DNA from: Deltaproteobacteria bacterium
GTDB taxonomy: Bacteria; Desulfobacterota; Desulfuromonadia; Geobacterales; Pseudopelobacteraceae
Assembly: GCA_021779135.1 (NCBI GenBank)
Contig: JAJYBH010000006.1
Coordinates: 1 to 53,911 of the forward strand
DNA: 53,911 nt
Direction of reading: 5' to 3'
Each line of letters begins with the position of its first letter. The stretch's first letter is position 1. The translations under genes and the position numbers were made by a program. Shown here one piece after another: positions 7,952 through 17,461 of this stretch. The notes under the pieces were generated by a model. That model was given only the letters and a program-made list of their open reading frames with translations, did not search any database and was not told the DNA's origin.

Positions 7952-8926
7952 CTATGGCCCGAGCAGACGCCGGTACTCGCCGATATCAAGCGCGGTCCGC
8001 CAATGTCCTCCTATCTTCCCGGCCAGCGTCCCTCCCCAGAAGAGGGTCACCACCAGCAGGGCAAAGACGATCCCCGGGACGGCATACCTCCCGGCTGCCC
8101 GCATGGAGAGGGCCTGGTTGAAACGGCAGTGGCTGACACAACGCCAGCAGCCGATGCATTCCGGCGAGAGCACGCTCTTTTTGTGCATGACATCGATGTA
8201 GGTCGGGCAGACCTGGCTGCAGACACCGCAGGAGACGCAGCGCTCGCTGCTGCGGGTGACTCTGACCGGCGACAGTATGGCCACCAGCCCCAACAGGGCA
8301 CCATAGGGACAGAGGTAGCGGCAGAAGGGGTTTTTGAGAAACAGCGAGAGGAGCAGCAGGCTCAGTATCACCGTCAGCGCCAGGGGTGAGAGGTGCAGGA
8401 AAAAGTCCAGCAGGCGTACGTCGGCCAGTTTGTGATAGTCCGAGTTGATGAACGTCTCCAGCGCCGCGGGCGACATGGCGACGGCGATGGACCAGACAAA
8501 GAAGGCCATCAGCAGATACTTGACCCCGCGCAGGGACACATCCAGCCGGCGCGGCAAGCGCGGATTGCGCCGCAGCAGCTTGAAGCCGGCCTTCCAGGAG
8601 CATTCCGAGACCACGGCCACCGGGCAGATCCAGGAGCAGAAGGAGCGCCTGAGCAGCAGCGCCACCAGCAGCACGGTCAGGAAGACCACCACCGCTGCCG
8701 GGTGGATGCCGTTGATGCCGTTTCCCTTGAGCCATGAGGCTGTCCCCAGGAGGCCCGAGATGGGCAGGAACCCCTCGATGCCATCCGGGCGCGGCACGAA
8801 TGGTGCTGTGCCGCCACCGCGGACGTAGTGGACAAACTGGTAGAACCTGACCCCCAGCCAGAGCATGAAGGCAAGGAAACAGAACTGGATCAGGATGCGG
8901 AGCGGTTGGACATAACGAGCTGACAT
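7952..8926 (-). CDS. NapH/CcoG-type membrane polyferredoxin
   Basis: 324 residues with four to six membrane segments (for example 12-32, 77-93, 133-152, 178-198, 288-307). FCSWICP and FCRYLCPYGALLG are the paired CxxxCP motifs of the NapH / NosR / CcoG family. Two classical 4Fe-4S sites follow in a soluble domain: CVSCGVCSQVCP and CIGCWRCVSHC. Members pass electrons from the quinone pool or assist metal-centre assembly; the partner is unknown here, since no nap, nos or cco genes are near. It follows the HtrA gene by 60 bases on the same strand. Confidence 0.8.
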   Translation of the reverse strand: MSARYVQPLRILIQFCFLAFMLWLGVRFYQFVHYVRGGGTAPFVPRPDGIEGFLPISGLLGTASWLKGNGINGIHPAAVVVFLTVLLVALLLRRSFCSWICPVAVVSECSWKAGFKLLRRNPRLPRRLDVSLRGVKYLLMAFFVWSIAVAMSPAALETFINSDYHKLADVRLLDFFLHLSPLALTVILSLLLLSLFLKNPFCRYLCPYGALLGLVAILSPVRVTRSSERCVSCGVCSQVCPTYIDVMHKKSVLSPECIGCWRCVSHCRFNQALSMRAAGRYAVPGIVFALLVVTLFWGGTLAGKIGGHWRTALDIGEYRRLLGP

Positions 8927-8986
8927 TGGGGCTCCGGAGGGAGGATTGTGCGGGGGCGAACCTGAATCCGCCCCCGTGGGACAGGT

Positions 8987-10402
8987 TTATTCCGCTTTCA
9001 TGGCTACATAATGGATGCTGCCGTCAGGACGCCTGAGCAACAATCGCACGACCTCGTCCTTCTTCACCCGGGAAACGATCGCTTCGAATTTTTCCGGCGA
9101 ATCCGGGCGCTGACCATTGATCTCGACGATGATGCTTCCCGCAACCGTTCCGGCCTCCTCGGCCGGCGATCCCGGTTTTACCTCTCTGATGACCAGCCCG
9201 GTCCGGCTGCCTTTGATATTCAGGCGAGACGCCAATTCAGCAGTCAACTCCTGGACCGTGATGCCCAGCTTATCGCTTTCGTTGCCGCCCGTGACCGCTG
9301 CTGCGGAGTCATCACCCTGCAGCTTGCCGACCACGACGGAAAGCTCCTGTTTCTTGCCATCCCGGAAGATCACGACCGGGACTTTCTTGTCAATGGGAGT
9401 GGCGGCAACATAGCGGGGGAGCTCGTTACCCTCGTTGACCGGTTTGCCGTCATACTCAAGAATCACGTCTCCGGCCTTCATTCCGGCCTTCTCGGCCGGG
9501 GTGCCCTTTTCGACGCTTGCGATCAGGGCCCCCTTCTCGGATTCAAGTCCGAAGGATTTGGCGAGATCGGCGGTCAAGGACTGGAAGCGCACCCCCAGAT
9601 AGCCGCGGGTCACCTTGCCGGAATCACGCAGTTGCGTAATGATGCCCTTGGCCATGTTGATCGGGATGGCGAAACCGATCCCCTGTCCGCCGGCGATGAT
9701 GGCGGTATTGATGCCGATTACCTTGCCGGCCGCGTTGAAGAGCGGTCCGCCCGAATTGCCGGGGTTGATGGAGGCGTCGGTCTGAATGAAGTCGTCATAG
9801 GGACCGTTGCCGATGACCCGCCCCTTGGCGCTGACGATACCGGCGGTGACTGTCTGTGACAGACCGAAGGGATTGCCGATGGCCATGACCCACTCCCCCA
9901 CTTCCAGGGCATCGCTGTCTCCCAGGTCGGCGGCCTGGAACTTTTCCTTTTCACTGATCTTGATCAACGCCAGGTCGAGTTTTTCGTCGGCGCCCTTGAT
10001 CTCACCCTTGATTTCCCGGCCGTCCGCCAGCTTGACTATGACCTCGTCGGCGCCGCTGACGACATGATTATTGGTGAGAATGTAGCCGTCAGGACTGATG
10101 ATAAAGCCGGTTCCGAGACTCTGTTCCCGGCGGGCCCGCTGCTGCGGCATCTGGCCATTGAACTGGCCGAAAAAATCCTCGAAGAAGTTGTCAAAGGGGG
10201 ACTGCATGCGGGGGCGTTGCAGATTAGTTCTCGGCTTGATTATCCTGGCGGTGCGGATATTGACAACCGTGGGCGTGAGTTTTTTTGCCAGTACGACAAA
10301 ATCGGGGCTTACGCTTCCGGCAGTCGCAAACGACGGGATGGAGAAAGAGAAGATAAGACCCGTGACCAGTAGACGCATTGCTGAAGCTACATTTTTTGAC
10401 AT
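8987..10402 (-). CDS. Periplasmic serine protease, HtrA/DegP family
   Basis: 471 residues. A signal peptide (RLLVTGLIFSFSIPSFATAG) leads to a trypsin-like domain with His in LTNNHVVSGA, Asp in KLDLALIK and Ser in NPGNSGGPLF. Two PDZ domains follow at about 270-360 and 385-465. The start was chosen because GGGAGG lies seven bases before this ATG; the frame upstream reads to 10516 without a ribosome site. It degrades or refolds damaged envelope proteins. It lies 166 bases downstream of the response regulator gene on the same strand, which may control it as CpxR controls degP; that is inference. Confidence 0.93.
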   Translation of the reverse strand: MSKNVASAMRLLVTGLIFSFSIPSFATAGSVSPDFVVLAKKLTPTVVNIRTARIIKPRTNLQRPRMQSPFDNFFEDFFGQFNGQMPQQRARREQSLGTGFIISPDGYILTNNHVVSGADEVIVKLADGREIKGEIKGADEKLDLALIKISEKEKFQAADLGDSDALEVGEWVMAIGNPFGLSQTVTAGIVSAKGRVIGNGPYDDFIQTDASINPGNSGGPLFNAAGKVIGINTAIIAGGQGIGFAIPINMAKGIITQLRDSGKVTRGYLGVRFQSLTADLAKSFGLESEKGALIASVEKGTPAEKAGMKAGDVILEYDGKPVNEGNELPRYVAATPIDKKVPVVIFRDGKKQELSVVVGKLQGDDSAAAVTGGNESDKLGITVQELTAELASRLNIKGSRTGLVIREVKPGSPAEEAGTVAGSIIVEINGQRPDSPEKFEAIVSRVKKDEVVRLLLRRPDGSIHYVAMKAE

Positions 10403-10568
10403 ATACCGACCTCCCTGTATCCGCTGTTGATTGAACGGAGAGAGGCGGGTCGCAAATCCATCACGACACCGCCCCTGTCCAATTACTGGTAAGAAAGATA
10501 TGTTGAAGACCGGCAAATGTCAACCCCCGGCCAGGCCTGCCAAGCTGACATCCAGGATGAAAGCGGAA

Positions 10569-11240
10569 CTACCCCTCGCGCATGACGTAGCCCTGACCGC
10601 GCACGGTGTGAATCAATTTTACGGGGAAATCCTTATCAACCTTCTTGCGCAGATAATTGACATAGACATCGATGATATTGGTAAAGCTGTCAAAGGCATA
10701 ATCCCAGACATGGTCGGCTATCATCGCCCGGGAAAGGACCTTGTTGGTATTGCGCATCAGGTATTCCAGCAGACCATATTCCTTGGCGGTCAGATCTATT
10801 TCCGTTTTGCCGCGCCAGACCTTGTGGCTGACCGGATCCAGGCGCAGATCGGCAAAGACGACCTCCGCCCCGCGGTCCTTCCCTTCCCGGCGCAACAGGG
10901 CGCGGACCCTGGCCGTCAACTCGGAAAAGGCAAACGGCTTGGTCAGGTAGTCGTCGGAGCCGGCGTCAAGTCCGGAAACCACGTCCTCCGTGGAAGCCTT
11001 GGCGGTCAGCATCAGCACAGGAATGTTCTTGCCGGCTTCGCGCAGTTCACTGACGACCGCAACACCGTCTTTTTTAGGAAGCATGACATCCAGGATGACC
11101 AGGCTGAAATCACCTTCCAAGGCCTGTTTGAGTCCATCAACCCCGTCGTGGGTAACGGTTACCTGATACCCGTCCTCCTCAAGTCCCCGCTTGATAAATC
11201 CGGCTACCTTTTTCTCATCTTCAACCACTAGAATCTTCAT
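10569..11240 (-). CDS. OmpR/PhoB-family response regulator (orphan)
   Basis: 223 residues. The receiver domain has the acidic pair EDE (7-9), phospho-acceptor Asp in LVILDVMLP (about 51), Thr in LMLTAKA and Lys in LTKPF. A winged-helix DNA-binding domain (about 125-222) ends in HTVRGQGYVMRE. It resembles the CusR/CopR subgroup. No histidine kinase gene is adjacent in either direction, so the cognate sensor is encoded elsewhere. The neighbouring HtrA gene is a plausible target. Confidence 0.92.
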   Translation of the reverse strand: MKILVVEDEKKVAGFIKRGLEEDGYQVTVTHDGVDGLKQALEGDFSLVILDVMLPKKDGVAVVSELREAGKNIPVLMLTAKASTEDVVSGLDAGSDDYLTKPFAFSELTARVRALLRREGKDRGAEVVFADLRLDPVSHKVWRGKTEIDLTAKEYGLLEYLMRNTNKVLSRAMIADHVWDYAFDSFTNIIDVYVNYLRKKVDKDFPVKLIHTVRGQGYVMREG

Positions 11241-11310
11241 GTGTGTCTCTCCTTGATAATTGGAATTTATACTGATTCCCGGCAGTGCGCTTATTTTCGT
11301 AGCAGTCCTG

Positions 11311-12123
11311 TTAAATCGTCAAACTGTCCAGGCGTCTCATTATTTCCGAGGCAGCCTCTTCGACCGACTTGTTGGTGACGTTGATCACCATCCATTCAGG
11401 ATGACGACGGTACAACTGTTTGCAGTAGGCCAGCTCATCCTCCACATGCTGATAGTCGGCATACGTGCCGCGCGGGCTTTGACGCATATTGATCAGTCGC
11501 GAGGTGCGGATTTCCACAAGCCGCTTCGGGTCGATTATCAGGCCCACAATCTTGTTCTGCTCGATCTGGAACAGCTCCTCGGGGGGCTCAATCCCCTTGA
11601 CCAGCGGCACATTGGCTACCTTGTATCCCTTGTGGGCCAGATACATGGAAAGCGGTGTTTTAGATGAGCGCGAGACACCTACCAGGACCAGATCGGCTTT
11701 ATGCAGATAGCGGGTTTCCTGGCCATCGTCGTGCTTGACCGTAAAGTTCACCGCCTCAACCCGCTTGTGATAATCGGTATCGATGCGATGCAGCAAGCCC
11801 GGTTTTTCCTGGGAAGTTGCCCCCAGGAAACGGGACAGGCTGTAGATCAGGCCACTGAGCAGATCAACCGCAAACAACCCATGTTCCTCCGCCACCCGTT
11901 CAACGGTTTCGGCCAGGTGCGGGTCAACCAGCGTATAGGCCACCATGCCCGGCTCATTCACCGCTACCGTCAAGGCCTGCAGAACATCTGCCTGGTTGCG
12001 GATCTGGCAGAGGCGGTGTATTTTCACGTCCTCATCATAGAATTGTGAAAGAGCAGCCCGAATCACCCGTTCAGCGGTTTCACCGGTCGAATCGGAAACG
12101 ACGTAGATTATCTTGTTCACCAT
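11311..12123 (-). CDS. ppsR: PEP synthase regulatory kinase/pyrophosphorylase
   Basis: 270 residues (DUF299 family). These enzymes switch phosphoenolpyruvate synthase off by ADP-dependent phosphorylation and on again by phosphorolysis. The N-terminus IIYVVSDSTGETAERV and the P-loop GVSRSSKTPLSMYLA are diagnostic, as is YKVANVPLVKGIEPPEEL. The start is at MVNKII. An ATG ten codons earlier has no ribosome site, and the adjacent GTG is also possible because GGAG sits six bases before it. The target ppsA is not in the window. Confidence 0.92.
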   Translation of the reverse strand: MVNKIIYVVSDSTGETAERVIRAALSQFYDEDVKIHRLCQIRNQADVLQALTVAVNEPGMVAYTLVDPHLAETVERVAEEHGLFAVDLLSGLIYSLSRFLGATSQEKPGLLHRIDTDYHKRVEAVNFTVKHDDGQETRYLHKADLVLVGVSRSSKTPLSMYLAHKGYKVANVPLVKGIEPPEELFQIEQNKIVGLIIDPKRLVEIRTSRLINMRQSPRGTYADYQHVEDELAYCKQLYRRHPEWMVINVTNKSVEEAASEIMRRLDSLTI

Positions 12124-12277
12124 TCGCTCCAACCGCTCAGGACTTGCATGCAATTAATTATTGTTTCTAATGAGAATTAGATTCTACTCGCAACAATTTG
12201 TCAAGATTTTTTGTTGCCTGCACTGCTTCAATCTGCTAACTTATTGAAAGTTATAAACTAATAATTAAGGTGGTGCT

Positions 12278-13201
12278 ATGACCGATACGTGGGTGGAAAT
12301 TTCCTGCAGGGTTCCCGCGGAACTCTCCGACATTGTTGCGGAGTTTCTTTCCGACCTCTCCGGCACGGGCGTATGCGTCGAAAATTTGAAGGTGGACGCA
12401 TTCTCCCACAGCGAGATCCCCGAGTCTCCGACAACAACGGTTCGGTCCTATTTTTCCACCACTGAAGACAGCTCTGTCCGTCTGGCCGAGATCAGCGCCT
12501 TTCTGAAGGAACTTTCAGAGCGTCATCCGGGGTGTGTCCTTCCGGAACCGGAGCTCTCCTCGGTTTCCACCGAGGACTGGAGTACCAGCTGGAAGACCAA
12601 TTTCAAACCGCTCCGGGTTGGTCGCCGTTTGCTGATCGTTCCCTCATGGGAGGAGGTGCAACCACTCCCGGAGGATATCGTCCTGCATCTGGATCCCGGC
12701 ATGGCTTTCGGGACCGGCGGGCACGAAACCACCCGGCTCTGTCTGGAGTTGCTGGAGCAGATCATGGACGACATGCCGCTTCTGTTGTCGCCGTCGGTCC
12801 TGGACCTGGGAACCGGTTCTGGCATCCTGGCCATGGCAGCCGTCCAACTGGGCGCCGGGCGCGTATGCGCCGTGGACATCGATCCGCAGGCGGTGGAGGT
12901 GGCGCGTGAGAACCTGGCGGCCAACGGCCTGGCGGAGCAGGTCGAGTGCAGTACGACCCCCCTGGAGTCAATGACTGACAGCTTTGACGTCATCCTGGCC
13001 AACATCCTGGCCGAAGAACTGGTCCGTCTGGCGCCTTTCCTTTCCGAGCGGCTGGCTCCTGGCGGCAGTCTGGTTCTGTCCGGGATTCTGGGCGAAAAAG
13101 AGGAACTGGTGCGAAGCGGATTCGCACCCCAGCCGTTGAAGTACCTGACAACGCTTCGGGCGGGTGAATGGGTGGCGCTGCACTACCGGAAAGAGCACTG
13201 A
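12278..13201 (+). CDS. prmA: Ribosomal protein L11 methyltransferase
   Basis: 307 residues. The substrate-binding N-terminal domain (1-110) is followed by a Rossmann SAM-methyltransferase domain with VLDLGTGSGILAMAA (motif I), CAVDIDPQAVEVARENL and DVILANILAEELV (NxL-type catalytic loop). TEDWSTSWKTNFKPLRVG is a family signature. Trimethylates L11 on the ribosome. AAGGTGG precedes the ATG. It starts the plus-strand block; rsmE begins two bases after its stop. The 154 bases separating it from ppsR hold both promoters and are AT-rich. Confidence 0.95.
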   Translation: MTDTWVEISCRVPAELSDIVAEFLSDLSGTGVCVENLKVDAFSHSEIPESPTTTVRSYFSTTEDSSVRLAEISAFLKELSERHPGCVLPEPELSSVSTEDWSTSWKTNFKPLRVGRRLLIVPSWEEVQPLPEDIVLHLDPGMAFGTGGHETTRLCLELLEQIMDDMPLLLSPSVLDLGTGSGILAMAAVQLGAGRVCAVDIDPQAVEVARENLAANGLAEQVECSTTPLESMTDSFDVILANILAEELVRLAPFLSERLAPGGSLVLSGILGEKEELVRSGFAPQPLKYLTTLRAGEWVALHYRKEH

Positions 13202-13203
13202 GG

Positions 13204-13950
13204 ATGAGCATCCGGCGCTTCATGATCAACTCGCGCTCCATCCTCGACGGTTCTGCCGCGCTGGATGGCGAGCTGTTCCGGCATATTGTGCGCGTGCTGC
13301 GGCTCTCCCCCGGAGATCCCCTGACCCTGGTGGACGAGCGGGGGGGCGAACACGACGGCGTGATAGACCGCGTTGACAAAGACCTGGTGACCGTTAAGAT
13401 TACCCGGTCAGATCACGCACCGATCCAGGACAACACCGGGCTGCGGCTTACGGTCTGCCAGGCGCTCCCCAAGGGAGAGAAGATCGACCTGATCCTGCAG
13501 AAGGGAACCGAACTGGGGGCACACGACTTCTGGCTGTTCGGCGGACACCGTTCGATAGCCCGGGTTCGCGCGGAGCAGCGCGATGCCAAGCTGGAGCGCT
13601 GGAGCCGGATCGTGACCGAAGCGGCCCGTCAGTGCGGCCGCCGGACGATTCCCGCCGTGCGGTGGTATCCCACGGCCGTTGAGGCCGCAGCCGCGTCCAG
13701 CCACGATCTCCGCTTGCTTCTCTGGGAGGATGAGCGTACCCGCCGATTGAATGAAACGCTCGCCGGAACTGCTCCTCCGGGGTCCGCGATTGTTTCGATC
13801 GGTCCCGAAGGCGGCTTTGACCCGCACGAAACAGAACTGTTTGTAAAACAGGGATTTCAGACCGTTTCCCTGGGATCAAGAATTCTGCGGACAGAAACAG
13901 CAGCTATTGCCATTACGGCAATTTTACAGTATATCTATGGAGATCTCTGA
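13204..13950 (+). CDS. rsmE: 16S rRNA m3U1498 methyltransferase
   Basis: 248 residues. The N-terminal PUA-like part (FRHIVRVLRLSPGDPLTLVD) precedes a SPOUT domain with the trefoil-knot motifs LPKGEKIDLILQKGTELG, SIGPEGGFDPHE and LGSRILRTETAAI. The ATG at 13204 with AGG before it is used; it starts directly after the prmA stop, so the two are translationally coupled. A longer frame starting inside prmA has no support. Methylates U1498 in the decoding region of the small subunit. Confidence 0.95.
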   Translation: MSIRRFMINSRSILDGSAALDGELFRHIVRVLRLSPGDPLTLVDERGGEHDGVIDRVDKDLVTVKITRSDHAPIQDNTGLRLTVCQALPKGEKIDLILQKGTELGAHDFWLFGGHRSIARVRAEQRDAKLERWSRIVTEAARQCGRRTIPAVRWYPTAVEAAAASSHDLRLLLWEDERTRRLNETLAGTAPPGSAIVSIGPEGGFDPHETELFVKQGFQTVSLGSRILRTETAAIAITAILQYIYGDL

Positions 13951-13964
13951 AAAAAGGAGCCGCT

Positions 13965-14552
13965 ATGAAATGCCCTAAGTGTGGATATAACAGTTTTGAG
14001 ATTTATGACACGTGTAAAAAATGTGCCAATGACCTGACCGGCTTCAAGGATATCCACGGGCTGAAATCTATTGTGCTCCCCCTTGAAACCCGTACCGCAA
14101 TGGCCGAGAAGATGATTGCCGAGAGGATGCAGAGCGCCCCGGCGGCCGTGGCCGCTGTTCCGACAGACATGTTTTCATTTGATGTACCCGAAGTCGAACC
14201 AACCGCGAAGACAGCCTCTTTTCCAATAGACGACCCCTTCAATTTTGATGATGAGCCGGCAGCCCCATCCCCTGGTGGGGGTAAATTTGCCTTTGGCGAT
14301 GATCTGAGCCCGGCACAGGCCAAGGGCGAGGAAGACGTCTTCTCCAACCTCCTTGAAACAACCCCGCAAAGAGATCTCGAGAAGCCTTCGGCAGCTCAAT
14401 CCGGAGCTGATACTATCTCGGGCGTATCAGAACTGGATGATTTCTCCTGGGACGATACCCCGGATGCGTCCCCCGGAGAGGAGACGTCTAAACCAGCCGA
14501 AGACGATTTCAACAGCCTGTTCGGCGACACGGGCGATAAAGCTCAAAAATAA
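13965..14552 (+). CDS. Zinc-ribbon protein with acidic disordered tail, unknown function
   Basis: 195 residues. CPKCGYNSFEIYDTCKKC at the N-terminus is a four-cysteine zinc ribbon. The rest is Pro/Ala/Asp/Glu-rich with repeated short aromatic-acidic pieces (FSFDVPE, FNFDDEP, FAFGDD, FSWDDT, FNSLFGD) and is probably disordered. AGGAG five bases upstream supports the start. It follows rsmE by 14 bases and precedes mutL, so it sits in an operon-like run. I do not recognise a function; the repeated aromatic-acidic pieces look like binding motifs for a partner protein. Confidence 0.75.
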   Translation: MKCPKCGYNSFEIYDTCKKCANDLTGFKDIHGLKSIVLPLETRTAMAEKMIAERMQSAPAAVAAVPTDMFSFDVPEVEPTAKTASFPIDDPFNFDDEPAAPSPGGGKFAFGDDLSPAQAKGEEDVFSNLLETTPQRDLEKPSAAQSGADTISGVSELDDFSWDDTPDASPGEETSKPAEDDFNSLFGDTGDKAQK

Positions 14553-14604
14553 CGTATCGTTCAATAAACCCCGGCCCTGACCCAGACAATCAGAATAAGT
14601 GCAG

Positions 14605-14626
14605 GGGACGCATGGCAATGCGTCCC
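14605..14626. other. Perfect 9-bp hairpin in mutL leader region
   Basis: GGGACGCAT / ATGCGTCCC with loop GGCA. No T-run follows directly. Together with the hairpin just downstream it separates the zinc-ribbon gene from mutL. Confidence 0.6.
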
Positions 14627-14640
14627 TGGAGAAGATAAAC

Positions 14641-14688
14641 AGCCCGTTCCCCTTGAACCTGTTCAGGAAGAACGGGCTTTGGTTTTTA
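14641..14688 (+). terminator. Probable terminator before mutL
   Basis: AGCCCGTTC and GAACGGGCT form a nine-base stem, with a partly self-pairing loop, followed by a T-rich stretch. It likely ends the prmA-rsmE transcript, though the T-run is interrupted. Confidence 0.55.
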
Positions 14689-14706
14689 ATCCACGGAGAC
14701 CAGACA

Positions 14707-16533
14707 GTGTCACAGCGCATCAGCATCCTTCCGGAAATAATCACCAACAAGATCGCTGCCGGCGAGGTCGTTGAACGCCCGGCCTCGGTCATCAAGGAAT
14801 TGATCGAAAACTCCCTCGATGCAGCTGCCACATCGGTTGATGTGGAAATAGCCTCGGGCGGCAAGCGACTGATACGCATAACCGACAACGGCCACGGCAT
14901 GTCCCGTGAAGATGCCCTGCTGTCGCTGGAGCGCCATGCCACCAGCAAGATAAAAAGCGACAGCGATCTGGAAGGCATTCTGACCCTCGGCTTCCGGGGT
15001 GAAGCGCTCCCTTCCATCGCCTCGGTATCCCGCGTTCGCCTTGCCACGCGAGAGTCCGACAATCCTGAAGGGACCGAGGTGATCGTCGAAGGTGGCAAGG
15101 TGCGGGACGTCAAGGCCTGCGGCATGGCGCCCGGCACGTCCATCAGCGTTGAACAGATCTTCTTCAACACCCCGGCCCGTCTCAAGTTCATGAAAAGCGC
15201 CGAGACCGAGACCGGGCATGTGGGAGATGTCGTGACACGCATGGCGGTCTCCCGCCCGGACGTGGCCTTCACCTGTACCAGCGATGGCAGGGAGCTGCTG
15301 CGGGTGCAGCGCAGCGACCTGCAACGGCGACTGGCGCAGGTCATCGGCAAGAACAGCTCGGAACAGCTGTATCGTGTGGACAATTGCGCTACGCAGCTCT
15401 CCGTCAGCGGATACGTCTCGGCGCCGTCACTGGTGCGTTCCGGCATGCAGGCCATGTTTACCTACATCAATGGGAGATTTGTTCGCGACAAGGTTGTCCA
15501 GCACGCCATCATGCAGGCCTACCGGGGCGTGATCGACCGGGGACGCTATCCGGTCGTGGCGCTCTTTATACAGCTCCCCGCCGGCGAGGTAGATGTGAAT
15601 GTCCATCCGACCAAACACGAGGTGCGCTTCCGGCAGCAATCCGTTGTGCACGATGCCATTCAGAAGGCGGTGGAGGATGTTCTGCGCGAATCTCCCTGGC
15701 TGGAAAACAAGCCGAGACCTCCGCACCCTTCGACAGGGCCGACCGGCCAGGCCTACCGGGAACGGATTGCCGCGGCGGCGCAGGCCTCCCTCGACATGGC
15801 CAGGCGGCCCCTGTACCCGCCGCAGACCGGGACAACCGCATTCGCGCCCAGCGAAGAATCAAGGCCATCCCCACCGGCGCATGGTGCCCCGGCAGATGCC
15901 GTGTCCGTCCGCGAAAGCGGTGAACCGTTCCAATCCGGTCCGGGGCCTGGTTACTTCTCCTCACTCACCATCATCGGGCAGTTTCACGCCGAATATATCC
16001 TCTGCCAGTCCGGCCCGGACCTGGTAATCATCGATCAGCATGCCGCCAGCGAACGGGTCGCCTATCAGCGGCTGAAACTGCAGTACCTGGGCGGCGCGGT
16101 TGAATCGCAGTGCCTGCTCTTCCCCGAGACAATCGAGCTCTCCTTCAGCGAAGTCGCCGTTGCCGGGCGCTTCCATGATGACCTCAGCCGGATCGGTTTC
16201 GTGCTGGAGCCCTTCGGCGGCAACACGCTCATAATCACCGCCGTTCCCCGCCTGGTTGCCGGACATGACCCCATCCGCCTCATTCGCGATCTGCTGGCTG
16301 ACCTTTCCCAGCTCGGTACCAGCTCCGCCTTTCAGGATGTGCTCGACGGTCTCTTCTCCCGCATCGCCTGTCATTCGGTCGTGCGTGGCGTTCACCCCCT
16401 GGAAACACGCCAGATCGCCGAACTCCTGCGCAGCATGGACGAAACCGACTTTGCCGCCAGTTGCCCGCACGGACGCCCGGTATCCCATGTCGTCACGCTG
16501 GCGGAGCTGGAAAAGATCTTCAAGCGGACATGA
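14707..16533 (+). CDS. mutL: DNA mismatch repair protein MutL
   Basis: 608 residues. A GHKL ATPase N-terminus with IENSLDA (N box), TDNGHGM, TLGFRGEAL and NTPARLKF is joined by a Pro-rich linker (about 340-415) to the C-terminal dimerisation domain. The start is the GTG at 14707, because GGAGA lies seven bases before it and the family begins at ISILPEIITNKIAAGEVVERP. In the C-terminal part the endonuclease motif DQHAxxExxxxE reads DQHAASERVAYQ, so the last Glu is Gln (residue 454). ACR reads ACH, while CPHGRP is present. Nicking activity may therefore be altered. Its stop overlaps the miaA start (ATGA). Confidence 0.95.
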   Translation: MSQRISILPEIITNKIAAGEVVERPASVIKELIENSLDAAATSVDVEIASGGKRLIRITDNGHGMSREDALLSLERHATSKIKSDSDLEGILTLGFRGEALPSIASVSRVRLATRESDNPEGTEVIVEGGKVRDVKACGMAPGTSISVEQIFFNTPARLKFMKSAETETGHVGDVVTRMAVSRPDVAFTCTSDGRELLRVQRSDLQRRLAQVIGKNSSEQLYRVDNCATQLSVSGYVSAPSLVRSGMQAMFTYINGRFVRDKVVQHAIMQAYRGVIDRGRYPVVALFIQLPAGEVDVNVHPTKHEVRFRQQSVVHDAIQKAVEDVLRESPWLENKPRPPHPSTGPTGQAYRERIAAAAQASLDMARRPLYPPQTGTTAFAPSEESRPSPPAHGAPADAVSVRESGEPFQSGPGPGYFSSLTIIGQFHAEYILCQSGPDLVIIDQHAASERVAYQRLKLQYLGGAVESQCLLFPETIELSFSEVAVAGRFHDDLSRIGFVLEPFGGNTLIITAVPRLVAGHDPIRLIRDLLADLSQLGTSSAFQDVLDGLFSRIACHSVVRGVHPLETRQIAELLRSMDETDFAASCPHGRPVSHVVTLAELEKIFKRT

Positions 16534-17459
16534 CACCCAAACTCCTCGTTATCTGCGGGCCCACCGCATCGGGCAAAAGCGACCTGGCCATGCGGCTGGC
16601 CCGCCGACTGGACGGCGAGATCATCAACGCCGATTCCATGCAGGTCTATCGCGGCATGGATATCGGCACCGCCAAACCCACTCCCGGCCAGCGGGCGGAA
16701 ATTCCGCACCACCTGATAGACATTGCAGACCCCGGCCAGCCCTTCTCGGCAGCCGATTTTGTCAAAGCCGCCGATGCGGCGATCCGCGACATCGGCTCGC
16801 GCGGCAAGCGGATCATCGTGGCGGGCGGCACCGGTCTCTATATCCGGGCACTGTTGAAAGGCCTGGTGGATTCTCCGCGCGGGGCCGATGAATTCCGGCA
16901 GATGATGCGCGCAGAGGCCAGCAGTTCGGGAAATCTGGCCCTGCTGGAACGCCTGCGCCAGGTGGATCCCGAGCTGGCGGAGCGCATCCACCCCAACAAC
17001 CTGGTGCGCATCATCCGCGCCCTGGAGGTCCACCACCTGACCGGAGTCCCCCTGTCGCGACATCAGCAGGAGCATGGTTTCTCCGGCCAGCGTTACCTGA
17101 GCCTGCAGATCGCCATCCGGGTCGAGCGGCCACTCCTCTACCGCCGCATCGATGAACGGGTGGACCGTATGCTGGGGCAAGGATTGCTGCGGGAGGTCCA
17201 GCAGCTTCTGGATGCCGGCTATTCCCCGGAAACAAAGGCCATGCGAGCCATCGGCTACAAGGAGATGGCGGCCCATCTGGCCGGGGCGCACGACCTGGAC
17301 GAGGCAATCCGATTGATAAAGCGTGACTCACGCCACTATGCCAAGCGTCAACTGACCTGGTTCTCTGCCGAGCCAGACATATTATGGCTTGAATATCCTG
17401 AAAAGTTTGATACTATTTTGAAACTTGCAATTGAATTTTTTGAACCGAGGGAGATATAA
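16530..17459 (+). CDS. miaA: tRNA dimethylallyltransferase
   Basis: 309 residues. LLVICGPTASGKSDLAMRL is the P-loop; DGEIINADSMQVYRGMDIGTAKP is the substrate Asp/Ser loop; GGTGLYIRALLKGL and IKRDSRHYAKRQLTWF complete the family pattern. Transfers dimethylallyl to A37 of tRNAs reading U-starting codons. Start overlaps the mutL stop as ATGA. hfq begins two bases after the stop, the classic mutL-miaA-hfq order. Confidence 0.96.
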   Translation: MTPKLLVICGPTASGKSDLAMRLARRLDGEIINADSMQVYRGMDIGTAKPTPGQRAEIPHHLIDIADPGQPFSAADFVKAADAAIRDIGSRGKRIIVAGGTGLYIRALLKGLVDSPRGADEFRQMMRAEASSSGNLALLERLRQVDPELAERIHPNNLVRIIRALEVHHLTGVPLSRHQQEHGFSGQRYLSLQIAIRVERPLLYRRIDERVDRMLGQGLLREVQQLLDAGYSPETKAMRAIGYKEMAAHLAGAHDLDEAIRLIKRDSRHYAKRQLTWFSAEPDILWLEYPEKFDTILKLAIEFFEPREI

Positions 17460-17461
17460 CC

